Positions 27,110-40,034 of a DNA stretch of 64,000 nucleotides are shown in pieces. Position 1 is the stretch's first letter. Each line of letters starts with the position of its first letter. Under the pieces are notes generated by a model. That model did no database searches, was not told the DNA's origin, and worked only from the letters and a program-made list of their open reading frames with translations. The DNA comes from Struthio camelus (lineage: Eukaryota > Chordata > Aves > Struthioniformes > Struthionidae). The stretch spans positions 40,688,911 to 40,752,910 of the forward strand of contig NC_090942.1 of the NCBI RefSeq assembly GCF_040807025.1, given 5' to 3'. Both the position numbers and the translations under genes were made by a program.

Positions 27110-29984
27110 GCAGGGGTCTTTAGTCCCAAGTAGAGTCAGTGTGAACTTGCATATAGAAGTTCCCACTGAATGCTGTTTGTGGAGAAAGAAATAAGTCTTT
27201 GAGGGTAGTATTTGACACTGTGTGCAGTACTTGAAGAATTCCCCATGGCCCAGGTGGGGGGAATGGAGGTATCTGTGGTTTGTTTGAGGCTTCTGAAAAT
27301 TAAGGCTGCTGTCCCATCACCAGGAAAGTTCAGTGTACTTCTTAACCTTTCATTTCCTAAGTCTTTTTTTAACTGAGCTGCATCACTCGTTTTGCTCATT
27401 CAAAGCGATAGTTGATTCTTCAGATGCTGATGAATGCTGATCTTGCTCTAAATGATGCACCAAAGAGAGCTGGAGAAGCAACTGGCAGATGGGAGCTGGT
27501 TGTAAAATGTCTTTGTGCAACTCTAAAGGAAGAGGAATGACTACTGTGTTAGAAATCCATGTGCTGCACACATTCAGGCATCATAGTTATTAGAAAACAT
27601 GCATGTGCTAATGAGACTAGAATTCAGAAAGGTTTATCCTTCTCCTGAAAGATTATTTTACACTTGAGATAAAGATGATAATTCCTGTACCCAAAGCTGA
27701 ATATGACTAATATTCTTACTTTAAAGAATTATGAACTTTCAGTCCAGTGGAAAATACCAGAACATCTAAGTTTGATGTCACGCGCTCTGATAGTTTAAAC
27801 CTATAGAAGTTTTTCCAGAAAATCATTTCTATAGAAGTTTTTCAGAAGTGATTTTTCCGGAAGGTATCTCATCAAACTTGTTAATGAAAGGAATCTTATG
27901 GAAGGACTTCTTTAAATAAAGGCATATTTGACTTTTTTGATGACCATTCGTCAAAGTCAGCAACTCTACTATATAAGCAGTCTTTCAGTCTACGAACTTG
28001 GGAAACTGGAGTGCCTGAGGAAGAGCTTTCCCTAATGTCTTAGGGAGAATTAATTCTTATACAAAGAATAAAATTAGGATTTTTCATTTTCCTCTACGTC
28101 TGATCATCTCACCCCAGATATGCTGTTTCAGGTAGTAACAATATGGTTGTTGACTGAGATTTAGAAAGGTGATCCTGGGAAAAAGAAAAAAAAAAAAGAT
28201 GCAGGTAATAGCAACTCATGAGGTCTACAACCAGTGGCATTGCAGAATTTTAAAATTCCTGAATTTGTGAAAAAGAGTATGCATTCTAATGTCAGAATGT
28301 TATTTTGAACAGTAGAAGAGAGCAGATGGTTATTCAAGTTTGTAATAGATGTATAATGATTATATTAAAATACTAATTAAAGAAAAATTAGGTTATATTT
28401 TAAGGAGGATTGTCTGAAAAAGTTCAGCCCAAGATCCTAAGGAAGAGGAAGATGATATTTATTTCTCTAAACTCTAAATAAGTTGACACTCATTCTTTGA
28501 CAGATTTCTTTCACTCGCACTCTCACACCCACGTACTCAACAAGCGTCAGGACGTGTGCCCAAGTGGTCTGGCCAGGATTGTTTAGGAGCAACACAGGAC
28601 AAGCAAAAAGGGCCAGTCCAGTCCTTGTGACGCCTCTGGGGATCCTCTCGATTGGTGATGAATTAGTTTTTGACCCATCTGTTATCCTTTAAGACTCATC
28701 AGCTTTTATTCTTTTAACTCTTGTTTTGTTCTTCCTTCTGGTGTTTACACCCTCCCCCCCCATTCATGTTGCATACCAGTCTAATATTACTTTTACAGTT
28801 TTTTTTTAGAGGAGAGTTATACCAAGGGGACAAGTCATTATGGATTCTGTAAAAGGGTATGTTTATTTTCTGCTGAATGAAAATGCTGCATGATATTAAC
28901 ACTGGACATCAGTTGTCAAATGTAGTATAACAGTCATCTAATAAAATGAAGCTTTGTAGGGCTCCATATTGAGAGATCCACGTCTATAGACACTTCTGTT
29001 TAATGTTCAGCAGTGCTCAGGAAAGGAACGTTTTCTAAGACCCAAAGCAGAGCTTATTTAAAGTGAAAATATAATATTAAAGAAATGGACTGTTTACCTG
29101 TATTACTTATAAAACACTAAGAAATAACGATTTTTAGTTTAATGGGACTTTGATCCATCTGTAGAGTGGAGAGAAAATTACAGTTTTTGATAACTCCTAT
29201 CTTGAATAGGAGAAGAGTATTTTAGGGCATGGATCAACTGGACTACTAGGGAGCGTGTTAAAACCTTAACAAAAGAGTGTTCAATATTAATGAAGATATA
29301 TCGGGGAGTGACAAATTATTTAAGTGCATGTAAGTTAACCCTAAAATTCAGTGGTGAACAAAGCAAAATGGTTGCTTAGGAGCAAAATTATGATTACGGT
29401 TGGATTCTACTTAAATCTGCTGGGAAGACCCTCATAATCAGAATTTTAATCACTTGCTATAGCCCACAGCATGGACAGGCATCTACATAGTCGAGTTTCC
29501 ATGTCTTAACAAATCACCACATTAGCTAAATGCATATGTATGTGCTCTTACTTATTGCAAATGCAAAGAAAAAATGTAACCGAAATCGCCTTTTTGACAG
29601 ATGCAGTTCAGCGGTGACAAAAGATACCCTAAGGTCATGGATTTTACTTCTCATCAGCTACTAGTGACGAGTCTATACAGACCTTCTTGTTTAAAGGTCA
29701 GGTGTAAATGGCTTTTGCTAATCTTCCCCTTTTATACAACAAATTGGTGTGGTAGGGAAGGGGAAGTTAACTGGTTATTAGAATTGATCCTTAAAGAGGA
29801 GGGAGAAAAAATGTACAAGAAGAGTCATGTAGAGAAAACAAAGCTAAGAAAATCAAGTATTTCAGATGTGAAGAAAGGAGATCTGTGCAGAAACGGAAGA
29901 AATCATAAATACAGGAGACAAATTATTTCAAAAAGAACCCAGATTTAATAGTATCTTATGAGAATGGAATTTGCATTGTAATAC

Positions 29985-30011
29985 GGGGGGGGGGGGGGGG
30001 GCAAAAAAAAA
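29985..30011. repeat. G17 run followed by C and A9
   Basis: Seventeen consecutive G (29985-30001), one C, then nine A. It is the longest G run in the window. It could form a G-quadruplex on the non-template strand of FRS2 intron 1. Homopolymers of this length are also prone to sequencing error. Confidence 0.85.
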
Positions 30012-31909
30012 CAGCTATAAAAGCTCAGTGTTTGGGTAAGGCCAGATTACTTTGTATCCAAGTGCTAGGAACTGGCTGATGGAGAAACAGGAGCCAGTGA
30101 ATGGATGAACAAGAAAGGCCTATGTTGAGAATATAAACTGATAGTGTATTTTTATATAAAACACAGTGGCATGGCCTGAGTTTTGATAAATCTTACTATA
30201 CCTGCTTAACCTTCTAGTTTAAAAAAAAAAAAAAAAAGTTTCCAGGTTCTTTAAATGTTATTTCTGTTAATGTATTACAAGACCGCGCGCAGAATGTATC
30301 AAAACATAAAGGCAAAACTTAACCTTTCCTAAAATGCACGAATGAACAAAATGTCAGAGATTAAAATATTACAAAAAAACAAACTCAATGCCACTTATTT
30401 AATTATGAGTTTTAGCACGTATCTGGCTTTGAAGAATTGGCAAGAGCTGTGGGCCTCAAGTTTTAGAAGGCATTTGTGGTTAAATTATTGGAGAGCTGAC
30501 TCACTATTTAAATAGTTTCAAGTCGGGCATCCTTTTCAAGAATTAAACTTGATTCTTTCTTCTTAGGCCTCATCACTTGACTTAATTGTTGCAGGCTTCT
30601 GCTGTATTTTCCCTTCTCCTTGATATCCAGAAGGCTTCCGTGTAGCAGTGATGCGCGCAACTTGAATTCCAGTTCTGCTGTTTTGTTGTTTCATAAAAAT
30701 CATGGTTTTCGTATCTCCTGTTCCTCAGAGGATATTTTGTAAGGGTTTAGAATTTCCAAGAATAAAATAGTTTAGCAGCGCTCGCTTGTTTAACCTAGCG
30801 TGGTTTGGAGTGTGATGTTCTGGCAAAAGTGTTTGCATGTGTGTAGGTCATTTTAAAAATGATACCAAGTACAACTTAAATCTGTTTCTCTGGAAGCTTA
30901 GACTAAGAGGATCATTTTTCAGAGAGCAATTAAAGTAACAAGGAATGTTGTCCCGCATCCACAGGAGGATTAATGCGGATGCTGGCATAGATGGCTTGCA
31001 TGCTCCTTGGCCGTTAATGACAATGGTGTGCGTTTTGAACAGGGTTCTTGAAACACGCTAAGGTGAAGATTTAAAACTCCATTTAATGTTGTGTGTATCT
31101 ATGCAACTATGGAATAGAGTAGTTGATACCAACCTAGCACCTAGATGAAATGTGTTGTTACCTTCTATATCACGTCAGGGTAGGCCAGAAGGTGGGGTGC
31201 CTTGTCTTGAGGATAGGGGAGTGTGGATCTTAAAATGTGGCACTAGAACTCAGCGGAGAGGTCTGGAGGTGCATATGGGAGAGAGCTCTTAGGAAGGGGT
31301 TTATCGTGCAGTATGATCAGTGGTGCATAAGTCATCGTCTTCAATATCACAAAGTATTTAAAGATTAACATAGCATTGCTGCCTGCTGCAGTTCTAATGC
31401 GACTGTTTGAGTTGGTCTTTAATCTTGATTTTTACTGTAACTGGGGTGAATATAAGAGCTTTTCTGTCAGAGTGAGTATGTATCTGTAGGAGATCATTGA
31501 TGAATACTGTTCCAACAAATATTGAAGTAACTTACGTGAATTTGAGCATTTTGCTACAATAATCACTTTTAAGAAGATCTAAAAATTATTTTTAAATATT
31601 AATACAATTTTTAAATTGTATACAGCGATTCTTCAAGATCAATTGGCAGATTTCTAAACATTTTGCCATGAAAGCAACATTTGCTTAATTAAAAAAAATA
31701 AAAATATGGGGCTCTAAATTTGTTTTCCTTTCATATTTTTTCAGGTTTCTAAATGCTTTCTGGTCGTTGTTCTATATAGCACGAGCTAGGCGTGGGGGGC
31801 TGGGGGAAGGAAGAGAGAGTAAAATTTGCTGATCAATTTGAATACTGAAAACTAAGCAGACCTGTGCTGCAGAACCAACGTATCGATTTGAGTTTTGAAG
31901 AGCTGAAAT

Positions 31910-32220
31910 CCGCGCATATATAAATTTGAGAATTAAAAAGGGGAGGGGAGGGGGGGAAAAAAACCCCGCTTCTAACTTGGAAGAGCAGGCAGTTGCCAGC
32001 TCCCGGGCCGGCTTTTCGGCCGGCCAGCGGGCCCGTTTGGAGCAGCGGGTTGCCACGGTTACGGGAGCCGCGTGGGGAGGAATGCTGCTGAGAGGGCAAG
32101 TTCTTGATGTGTGAACAGAGAGAGGAGGAATTTGGTGTGATCCTGCCTCAGCCCTCCTAATCACACGTTCAAAGAGGGCTCTGAGGGCGGTGCGCACAAA
32201 CTACACGCTTGTGCGCCGAA
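31910..32220 (+). promoter_or_regulatory. Intronic GC-rich islet with TATA-like box and RFX X-box-like motif
   Basis: TATATAAA at 31917-31924 is followed by a CpG-rich block (about 31960-32220) within AT-rich intron. The block contains a perfect 7-bp inverted repeat with a 6-nt loop (GGCCGGC/GCCGGCC, 32007-32026). It also contains GTTGCCACGGTTAC at 32049-32062, which resembles the RFX X-box (GTTGCCATGG(T/C)AAC type). It may be an enhancer or an alternative FRS2 promoter; no first exon can be proved. Confidence 0.35.
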
Positions 32221-35168
32221 GCTTGTGTGTGGTTGCAATAACTTTGTTTTCATAGGAGCCAGGAGGCTTACGGTTCAGCTTGATTTTTGCCAAGTTTTTA
32301 TTTTGGAAAGGGCTAAAGGGAGAAAAGGAGCATACATTTAATGCTGTATTTTAATCATAAGCCTGACAGCATGCTCATTTAATAAAAATCTTGAGGTAAA
32401 ACTCCACCTGTTAGCATAAAGCAAGTTATAAACGAGATTCTGCAACTTCACCTCTACCATTCATAGTTTGTTTTTTCATAATTGCAGCCAGCAGCACGAA
32501 ACTATTTCTCAGCATGTTTAGTTTCTTCTTGGATCTCCTTTGCTGCAGTTTTAACTCTGTTATGGTTTGTTAGCACTGCTACCTCTTCATCCTGCTAGTA
32601 CTTCTAGCGCTGTTAGCTTTTCATCCTTTGTAGTACTTGCATACCTCCAATATTAATTTTGTAATTATCATTGCTAAATGGATGAAAGGCAAGAATTATG
32701 TCTTGGCATAGTTCAACTTGCTTTACTGTTAATATACTGTCTCTCTGAGATACGTCCCCAATTTGGGGGTCGGTTGCTGTTATGTCATCTTTTGTCAGAC
32801 TCTGCAAGGCAAGGGCCTAGCAGGACGTTTGAAAGAAAAGCAGTTAATTTGCAGGATGGTAGCTTGGGGGGGGGGAGGCAAGGAGAGAGCTTCATGCTCC
32901 TTTTGCAGTATTTCTCAGAGTTGTTTCCCTGTTCTGCTGAACCCTCTCGTATCCCTTTAAACTGCTGTGTTTCCATGGGAGAACATTCCAGCTCTGGCAC
33001 CTCTTACCTCTGTTCTGTCTCCAAGCATTAAAGTGAATTAGTCAGTCTTTGCAGAAATCTCTCTCCCCCCTAAGTAATTATGAAGTGAAGAGGTGCATTC
33101 TGCAACCATTGAGGGAACAAGTCTCTTAGAGCTGACCGCAATCTGTAATTACCAGTTTAGAGCAAATGCTTTATTTTGATGCAGCATCTCTTATGTGCAT
33201 GTGAGGTCTGGTACGTGGGAGTCCCATGTTCCAGAAACCTAAGTTTTGCTTTCCTATTGAAAGAACTTGGCCTCACAGTACCGAACATATGCTAGCCAAA
33301 ATAAACAGAAGGTCAAAGTATGGGCTATTTTAAGTCTTAAGTAGGATACCAAGATTCTTAAATCATATAGAATTTGCCACCATGGATTACATCAAGACTC
33401 TGAAGACCCAGGATTGCCACATCAGATAAAATCTGTCATCCATTTAATCTCTTGTATTGACTGGTTGTAAGATGGGCAGTCTCCGGATAGCAGCAAGTAA
33501 GTAGTCCTGAGCAAAACTCAAAGGACTGATTGTAGTACCATTTCAGGCTTCTTTGCCTATCTTCTGGAAGGAATAAAATGGCCACAAAATGTTTGTTATC
33601 TTACTCCGATAGCGTTTTTCCTACACGTTAAGTTTGTTAGCTGGTTTGCTGTCTCAAATGTCTGTTGGGCTTTCACTTTGATCAAAAATGTGTGTTCTGT
33701 GCAGAAAAACTTAAGCTTTGCTGTAGTGACATCTCCAGTTAATGATCAGCAGATGTCACGAGTTACTTACAAACTAACTGCATGCGTGTTACCTGAGACG
33801 CTCAGGGTTGTACTGTAAGTTTGTGCACGGGTCTTTGAGGTGACAGTATCCTGGTGGGATTCCTTCGTGCCGTAGCATAACCATCAGTACCACCGCTGTA
33901 CGAAGACTCTTAGTCTGAGCTGAGAGAATTACTTCTCCTGATGCACCTGTAGAGATTTGGCTGTGGTTTCTTCAAATAGTTCCAATTGTGAAAGTTTAAA
34001 AGGAAGGAAAGATGTACTGGAATGAGCTTCGGGGAGGGGCAGGATCTGTGCTGTATGGCTCATCCTAGGGAGAACTTCTGTTTTACTGAAAATAGAAGTT
34101 GAGAGGAGTTGCTGGCTTTCAAAGGAACCGAGTATGTCGGCGTCAGGTTCCGTCCTAAGAAGATTTTTGACAAATAAAATGGCAAATTTTGCCCCTGTTT
34201 GGTGTGAATGTTTTAAATAAAGGATGTAGTCCACAGCTCATGAAGTACTCTTAAAACATATTTTCCCTCTTTGTCATCATCCAGAATTGAGGATTTTTTT
34301 ATAAAGGATCTAGATAAATAAGATCACTTTATAAATTGCGTTCCATCCTTGCTGCTTATATTTTTGCAGTGTGAGAATTCACTGTTAAACCTAAATACAC
34401 CAGATGTCATTAAATATCAAGCAATCTTTAACATGGTATGCAAGGATGGAAATGATAAAGCATGAAGGATGTTAAATCTGAAATGAATCAATACATATTT
34501 AGTATCATTCTGTAAAAAGTTTTTAAAAGAAAAATGTTTTATAGAGTAGGTCTTTAAAGTAAAGGAAAAGTAGGGGGCAGGAAGAGAGATGAAAAGTAAG
34601 TTACGGAACAGAGCTAGTAGTGGCTTGTATCTGTGAATGTTTGGCAATGATTTTCCTTTCCCTATGATAAAGGTCATGAAAAAGATTTAAAACAATTTAA
34701 CTTCTGAAAAAGAAACCGATGCTAAGACATCTATATGTTTCCTGTAGGAAGCTAGTCATCCAAGTACAATGAAATCAGGTTTCTTGTTTTAAATGGGTCA
34801 CCTCTATCGCCAAACGCTCTGCTGTCTAAGAGGCAGACTGGCAGTATGCACCAGGCAGCTGTTTTGATGGTGGCTGAAATACCTGCTCTGGATTGGAGGT
34901 GGTACTTACGTAAATCACTGGTTAAACGTAAACCGCCGAATGAGCGGGGACTGCAAGTTTTGAATGTTGAGAGGAGGTTATTGAACGTAGTTTTCCCATT
35001 TCAATGTGGTTAGTTGCCTAGCAAAATATTTGTGATGTCTACTCCTAGCATCCAGTGTAGATGCAATTTGGGTGCCCAAAATTTAGACTTTCTTGCACAC
35101 TGAAAGGGAAAAGGTCAGCCTCTCTGTAGTGATGGCGTTGATTAACAGCATTCAGGTTAGCTACCTAA

Positions 35169-35245
35169 AATATATATATATTAAATGACTGGATTCATCT
35201 CATTTTTTATATATATATATATATAAAAAAGTGTGTGTGTATATA

Positions 35246-35278
<33 letters not shown>

Positions 35279-35318
35279 GCGTGTGTGTGTATATATATGT
35301 ATATATATATAATATAAT
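35169..35318. repeat. Compound (TA)n/(GTGTA)n microsatellite, about 150 bp
   Basis: TATATA blocks at 35169-35181 and 35208-35225 are followed by alternating GTGTGTGT and TATATATA segments up to about 35318. It is alternating purine-pyrimidine DNA, so it is a candidate for Z-DNA or cruciform structure and for length polymorphism. Confidence 0.9.
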
Positions 35319-36126
35319 GTAAATAAAAGAAAGAAGAATCCTTTTCTCCAGGCTCCCTAGATTTTCTTGTGTTTTTTTAGCTGAGATAATTTATTTTTCT
35401 CAGCTGTGTTAGGTAGATCCTTAAACAGATGTGTTAGAGGCAAAATTTAGAAATCTAATGTGTCTATTCCTGCATGAAGGAGTTTATATTAAGCATCTTT
35501 TAATAGTTCTGAGGAGAACAGTGTTTGTTTTTAAGGTGTTTTATAAGAGGCGCTATATTAATATGCTTGGAGGAGGCAAGAACGGGGGAGTTTTCTTTTA
35601 ATACTTAGCAATTTTTGCATATTTTTACATAGATATGAACGTTTGTATCAGGAGAGTGAGCCTTTTCCAGGCTTTTGGATGATCTTCATGGCGAGCTAAT
35701 TCTACCTTTAAGCTGCAGATACAACAGACTTATCTTTCCTAGTGAACACTTCACGGGGTTTCGGAAAGAAATCAATTAGCTGCCTCCTGTTTGCTGCTTT
35801 AGTTTGAGAATTTTTTTTTCCCCCCTCTAAAATGAGGGGAGACTAAAAGGGTCACCGTTAACTTCTCGCATTTCCAGTCGGTTGACACAGCAGGTGGCAA
35901 GCAGGATGCCTGCTCGCAGCTTGCCTGTGGTACGGTTCGTGGAGAGATTCGACCGTGCTGCAGGAAAACTTGGCTCCAACCTGTCATGTGGCTTAAGTCC
36001 ACAACAAGACAATTGAGGAGGCTTCAGGAAAGCGTCACAGGAGTCTTCTCAATTATGTAGAAGGTCTGGTGCCTACCACTGTTCCTCCCGTCAAGAAGAA
36101 AGAAGAAATTTGGCTTTCAGCCACTA

Positions 36127-37122
36127 TGTTAGGGTGGCTTAGGAAGCCACCAAGCATTTTCTACTTTATACCAATTACTTTATCTATAAGGTCGCTGTTC
36201 CTGTGAAGGACGCTATTCCCCTGGTGTTGGAGTTTGCATGTGATGTTATGTAGTTGACCTTTATTTGACCCCATCGGACTGCCCAGCCCTGATCAGAGTT
36301 CCCACCAGGGTTCGTTTAAAATCATTGGCCATGAGAAGTCACATGCGGCTAGGGGGGTCCCTGGCTGTCAATCACAGGGAACTTTCCAGAAAGGAGGCAG
36401 AAACAAGGCTCGGTATGACTACGCCCCCCCAACCGCGCCTTACCTATAAAAGGGCGGCTGCGAGTGCTGCGCGTGGTAGTTGGTGGTGGTCGGCAGTTGG
36501 AGCTGGTGTGACAGCAGAAAGGGCAGGGGGAGAGGCGAGGCAGCGGGGCTCGTAGGAGCAGAGTCAGTTCGGGCCATAGCCTCACCTTAATCGAGCGGCG
36601 ACATCGACCTCCTGCCGAAGGCCGCCGGACAGCCGGCCGTCAGCGGGGGGGACCGCGCTCTCCCGAGGCCCCCCTCACCGCCCGCTCCCCCCTGGGACGG
36701 GACGCGACGCCGGACCAGGACACGCTTATTCACGCAGCTGCACGAGGGTCCGTGAGTCCACTAACAGGGGCATTGCTCCTGGGGATCGGCTCACCCCGTT
36801 CGGTGCGGCCACATGGCGCATACAGGGTTACGGTGATACCGGCGATCAGCACACCATCTGATGTGGCTGCATCGTGGCCTGATCAGGGCAATCTTCCCCC
36901 CCACCCCTTTTCCCTTTCTTATATAGACGCATCGATACCATTCATCATCTCACTTACTTTGGAACCTTACTTGCCTTGTTGTTTTTTCCTGGAAGCTTCC
37001 CCTAAACACCACTGTATATAGTTACACTGTATGTTTGTATTGATTGTTTATTTGGAGTCAGTAAAGTTATGTTACTTGTAAATCCATTGATCTGGGTACT
37101 GTAATGCTATACCACCTAAACA
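36127..37122 (+). mobile_element. Solo LTR of an endogenous retrovirus (probable)
   Basis: The element is about 1 kb and starts TGTTAGGGTGG and ends CCACCTAAACA, an inverted pair matching at 9 of 11 positions, with TG...CA ends. In LTR order it has a U3-like part, a TATA box (TATAAAA, 36445-36451) and a GC-rich transcribed part with CpGs. Further on come a variant polyadenylation signal AGTAAA (37060-37065) and a T/G-rich U5-like end. No gag, pol or env sequence flanks it, so it looks like a solo LTR left by recombination. No clear target-site duplication is visible (flanks CCACTA and AACCGT), so the exact ends are uncertain. It lies in the sense direction in FRS2 intron 1. The family is not named. 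Confidence 0.6.
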
Positions 37123-40011
37123 AACCGTTGTTTCTTATTTGGTAAGTCCTGAGGAGAATGATCAGTTTTCCATAATGCCCTTCAGTTGGTGCAGGTGCTC
37201 CTCTGCTGTGGACCGGGACACGTGGGTTTTCAAGCCTTCAAGTAAATGTCTGTCTTCCTGTTGTGTCGTTTGTTGCCAGTTGCTCTTGAGATGAAACTCT
37301 CCAAGTTTTAAGAACTTAGGAAGAAAAAGTGATGGTCGTTGTTTTAAATTTTCTTCCTCTTGCAACATTTTTTTTCAGCAGACTACTTCTTATTAAGTAA
37401 CTACCTTCATTTCATACATACATCTGGTGTTCCCTGATAAATACAACTATTGAAAGTCAAAGAGAATTCAAAATTCTCTCTAAAATAGCTTTTTCTTTTT
37501 TTATTTTTTTAATCTGTTCTGGCTGTCTCCTGGCAATAACTTCAGTTTACTTCACAGGAGGCAGTTAGGAAATTGAAACCTTGCTAGGCTCCATACAGAT
37601 GACAACTGTTACGGTGTGTGTTCTCTCCTTTCCCTTCCCAAGTATTCAGTTGTTCTTTTTCAAAAACTTAAAGGTTTCCCCTGGAGCTGTCAAGTACAAC
37701 TAATTTCTATTTTTTGTTTACTTGATTGATCCCAGCATTAATTACGAAGTTGAGAAAGAAGCAGGTGTTGAAACCATTCATTTATATTGTATATTAAAAG
37801 TGCGTTAATGAAATTTCAATTTGAATATAACCCTTTTGCTCCGTCTTTGATAGCAAACAGCTGTGAGAACGCAGTTCTCCAGTTTTAAAACTTTCAAGTG
37901 TTACAGTGCTGGTACAGCTGAAAAATGTCTTAAATGGAGAACTGAACTTGTCAGCTTTCTGCATTGTGATACTTGCTCTCAGGGTTGGTGTAAAGCATTC
38001 TATTCGTTGTTGGCTAACGTATTCCAAGTTTAAGTAAACCGTGACTAACTCCTTACAATACTAATGGAGCACATCTTGAAAAATATATTTTAGGAATTGG
38101 CAAAGTTAAAGCTGTAAGGGTTTCAATTGTTATTGGCAACAAAAGAAATGTAAAGTGCCAAGCATGCTAGCCTCAATTTATGTGAGGCCTCAAGTTTTAA
38201 AACTAATTGATGATTTGAAAAATATTATTCTATTCAGTATGCTAAATGGAGTAGTTTAAAGAAACAAATAAAATAGTGAAATGCTCCTCTGGTTTTGATT
38301 CACCCGTCTGTCAATGAATTTGGGATTTTAAAATACCTCCACAACTTAAAGCATTTTTGTTGTTTTTTGTCACGACCAGTTTAGCTCCGAAGAAAATGAT
38401 GTTAAATATAGAGGTTTTGATAATACTTTTTTTTTTTTTAATCTATCTTTTTAAACAAACGTCTTGAATACCACGAGGAAGTAAAAGCACAAAGGAGTTC
38501 TGGGTTCCAGTGTTTGGAATTAAGTCCTTTTTTAAAATATTGTTTTAAATAGTGTAGGCCAAACAAAAACTAGTCTTTGAAAAGGATGGATGCTGAAACT
38601 TTAATTTTAAGGTTTAAAAAGTGATGTGGTCTTCCAAATTGTGGGATTGAGAATGTTGTAGGCAAAAATGATAGTGTATGGGTGTATGACTTAGCTGCCA
38701 TCAAAGTATTATCAAGTGTATGCCACAGGCAGCTTTCTCCAGTTACTCCATTGGACTTTCTAGATATTAAAATTCTGGAGGAGGAAAAAGCCCAATCTTT
38801 GTCATCTTTTTCCATTTCTTTCCCCTCCCTTTCCTCCCACCCCCCAATTCTGTGGTATAAAAAACTTAAAACTATGTTCACAGTAAAGCGACGGCACTTC
38901 AGTTGCATTATCTACTCTCTACTTTGAGGTCTGGGAGCAAGATGTAAAGGACCTAGCAATACTGGGTTTGAAAGGCTGTGTGGTGACTCTTCCTTTTGAA
39001 GAAAGCATGTGCAAAAGATGGGTTTACTGACAATGCACTTTTGCTTTTCCCTACCTCTTCACAAGGGTGCTGTGGTTTGGAATTTTTTCTTCCCTGATTT
39101 TTTTTAAAAGATGTGTGCTAGCAATTACTGCATACAGAAAAAAATCTCTGAAAGTTAATGTTTGATCCTGCAACCAAAGCATGCAGAATTCAGTTACTGC
39201 CAGTTTTTAGATCAGCTGTGCAACTGTGGTCTGGTATGAATGGGGCTACCAGATACCATGAGCAGAAGGGAGAGTAAGACTGCTGTTTGTCTGTGGGGCC
39301 CTTCCTGCACGAGGGAATATACGCATTGTTCAGCCCACTCCCAACCCAGGGCAGATCGCAGAACTGCAAAGGTAGTTAGGGTTTTGAATTTTTTTTTTTT
39401 TAACCATTTTTGATGATGGTGTGACTTATCTACTGTGTTTGTGCTAGTGCCTTTGTCTTCGTTGTCTTTTGAGAAAGTAGCGTAACTTACTGGCAGTGCA
39501 AATACGCTGGTAGTACCAGTTCAGAAGCTGTGGTTGCAAAAAAAAAAAAAAAAATTTTTTTGGTGTAAGGCTCTGCTTAGTCTGTGAGGGAAAGAGACAT
39601 GTTTTACTTAACTAATCCGAGTAATAAATCTTACTGAAGTTATGGCAGCTTCTAATTTTCACTTCTGCTAACAAAGTTTAGATAAGTGCTGGTCTTGTTT
39701 TGTCTTTCCTGGGGCTTTTACCTTGCAGTGCCTTAATGTGTTAGGCAGAATCAGAAAATACTCTCCTCTTCCCTCCCATCCTGTTCTCTCCCCCCCCAGC
39801 GTGTGTGACTGTACCTAAGCACTGCAGATGCTCCATGAACGGGAAATTACCTCTCCTAAATCTGTCATTGTAGACATAACTGAAAAGACGACTTAGTTTT
39901 AGAATTGTAACTGTGAAAATGTCTGCTGCTTCGTGTATGTATAAGTTTGTGTAAATATTTTGCAATCTGGGAAAATTTAAGAAAATCCCAAACAGAATAA
40001 GTAGCTCATTT

Positions 40012-40034
40012 AAAAAAAAAAAAAAAAAAAAAAA
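40012..40034. repeat. A23 homopolymer
   Basis: The longest A run in the window (23 A). No recognisable retroposon body precedes it. Confidence 0.85.

Noticed and set aside
29601..29948. 115-codon plus-strand ORF preceded by TTTTTGACAG
   Set aside because: It looked like an exon start, but composition is Lys/Arg/Ser-rich random-like, no domain is seen, and it ends beside the G17 run without a clear donor.
32613..33031. Overlapping ORFs on both strands (64-117 codons) just after the GC-rich islet
   Set aside because: Mutually overlapping frames with no recognisable protein; chance reading frames in a slightly GC-richer patch.
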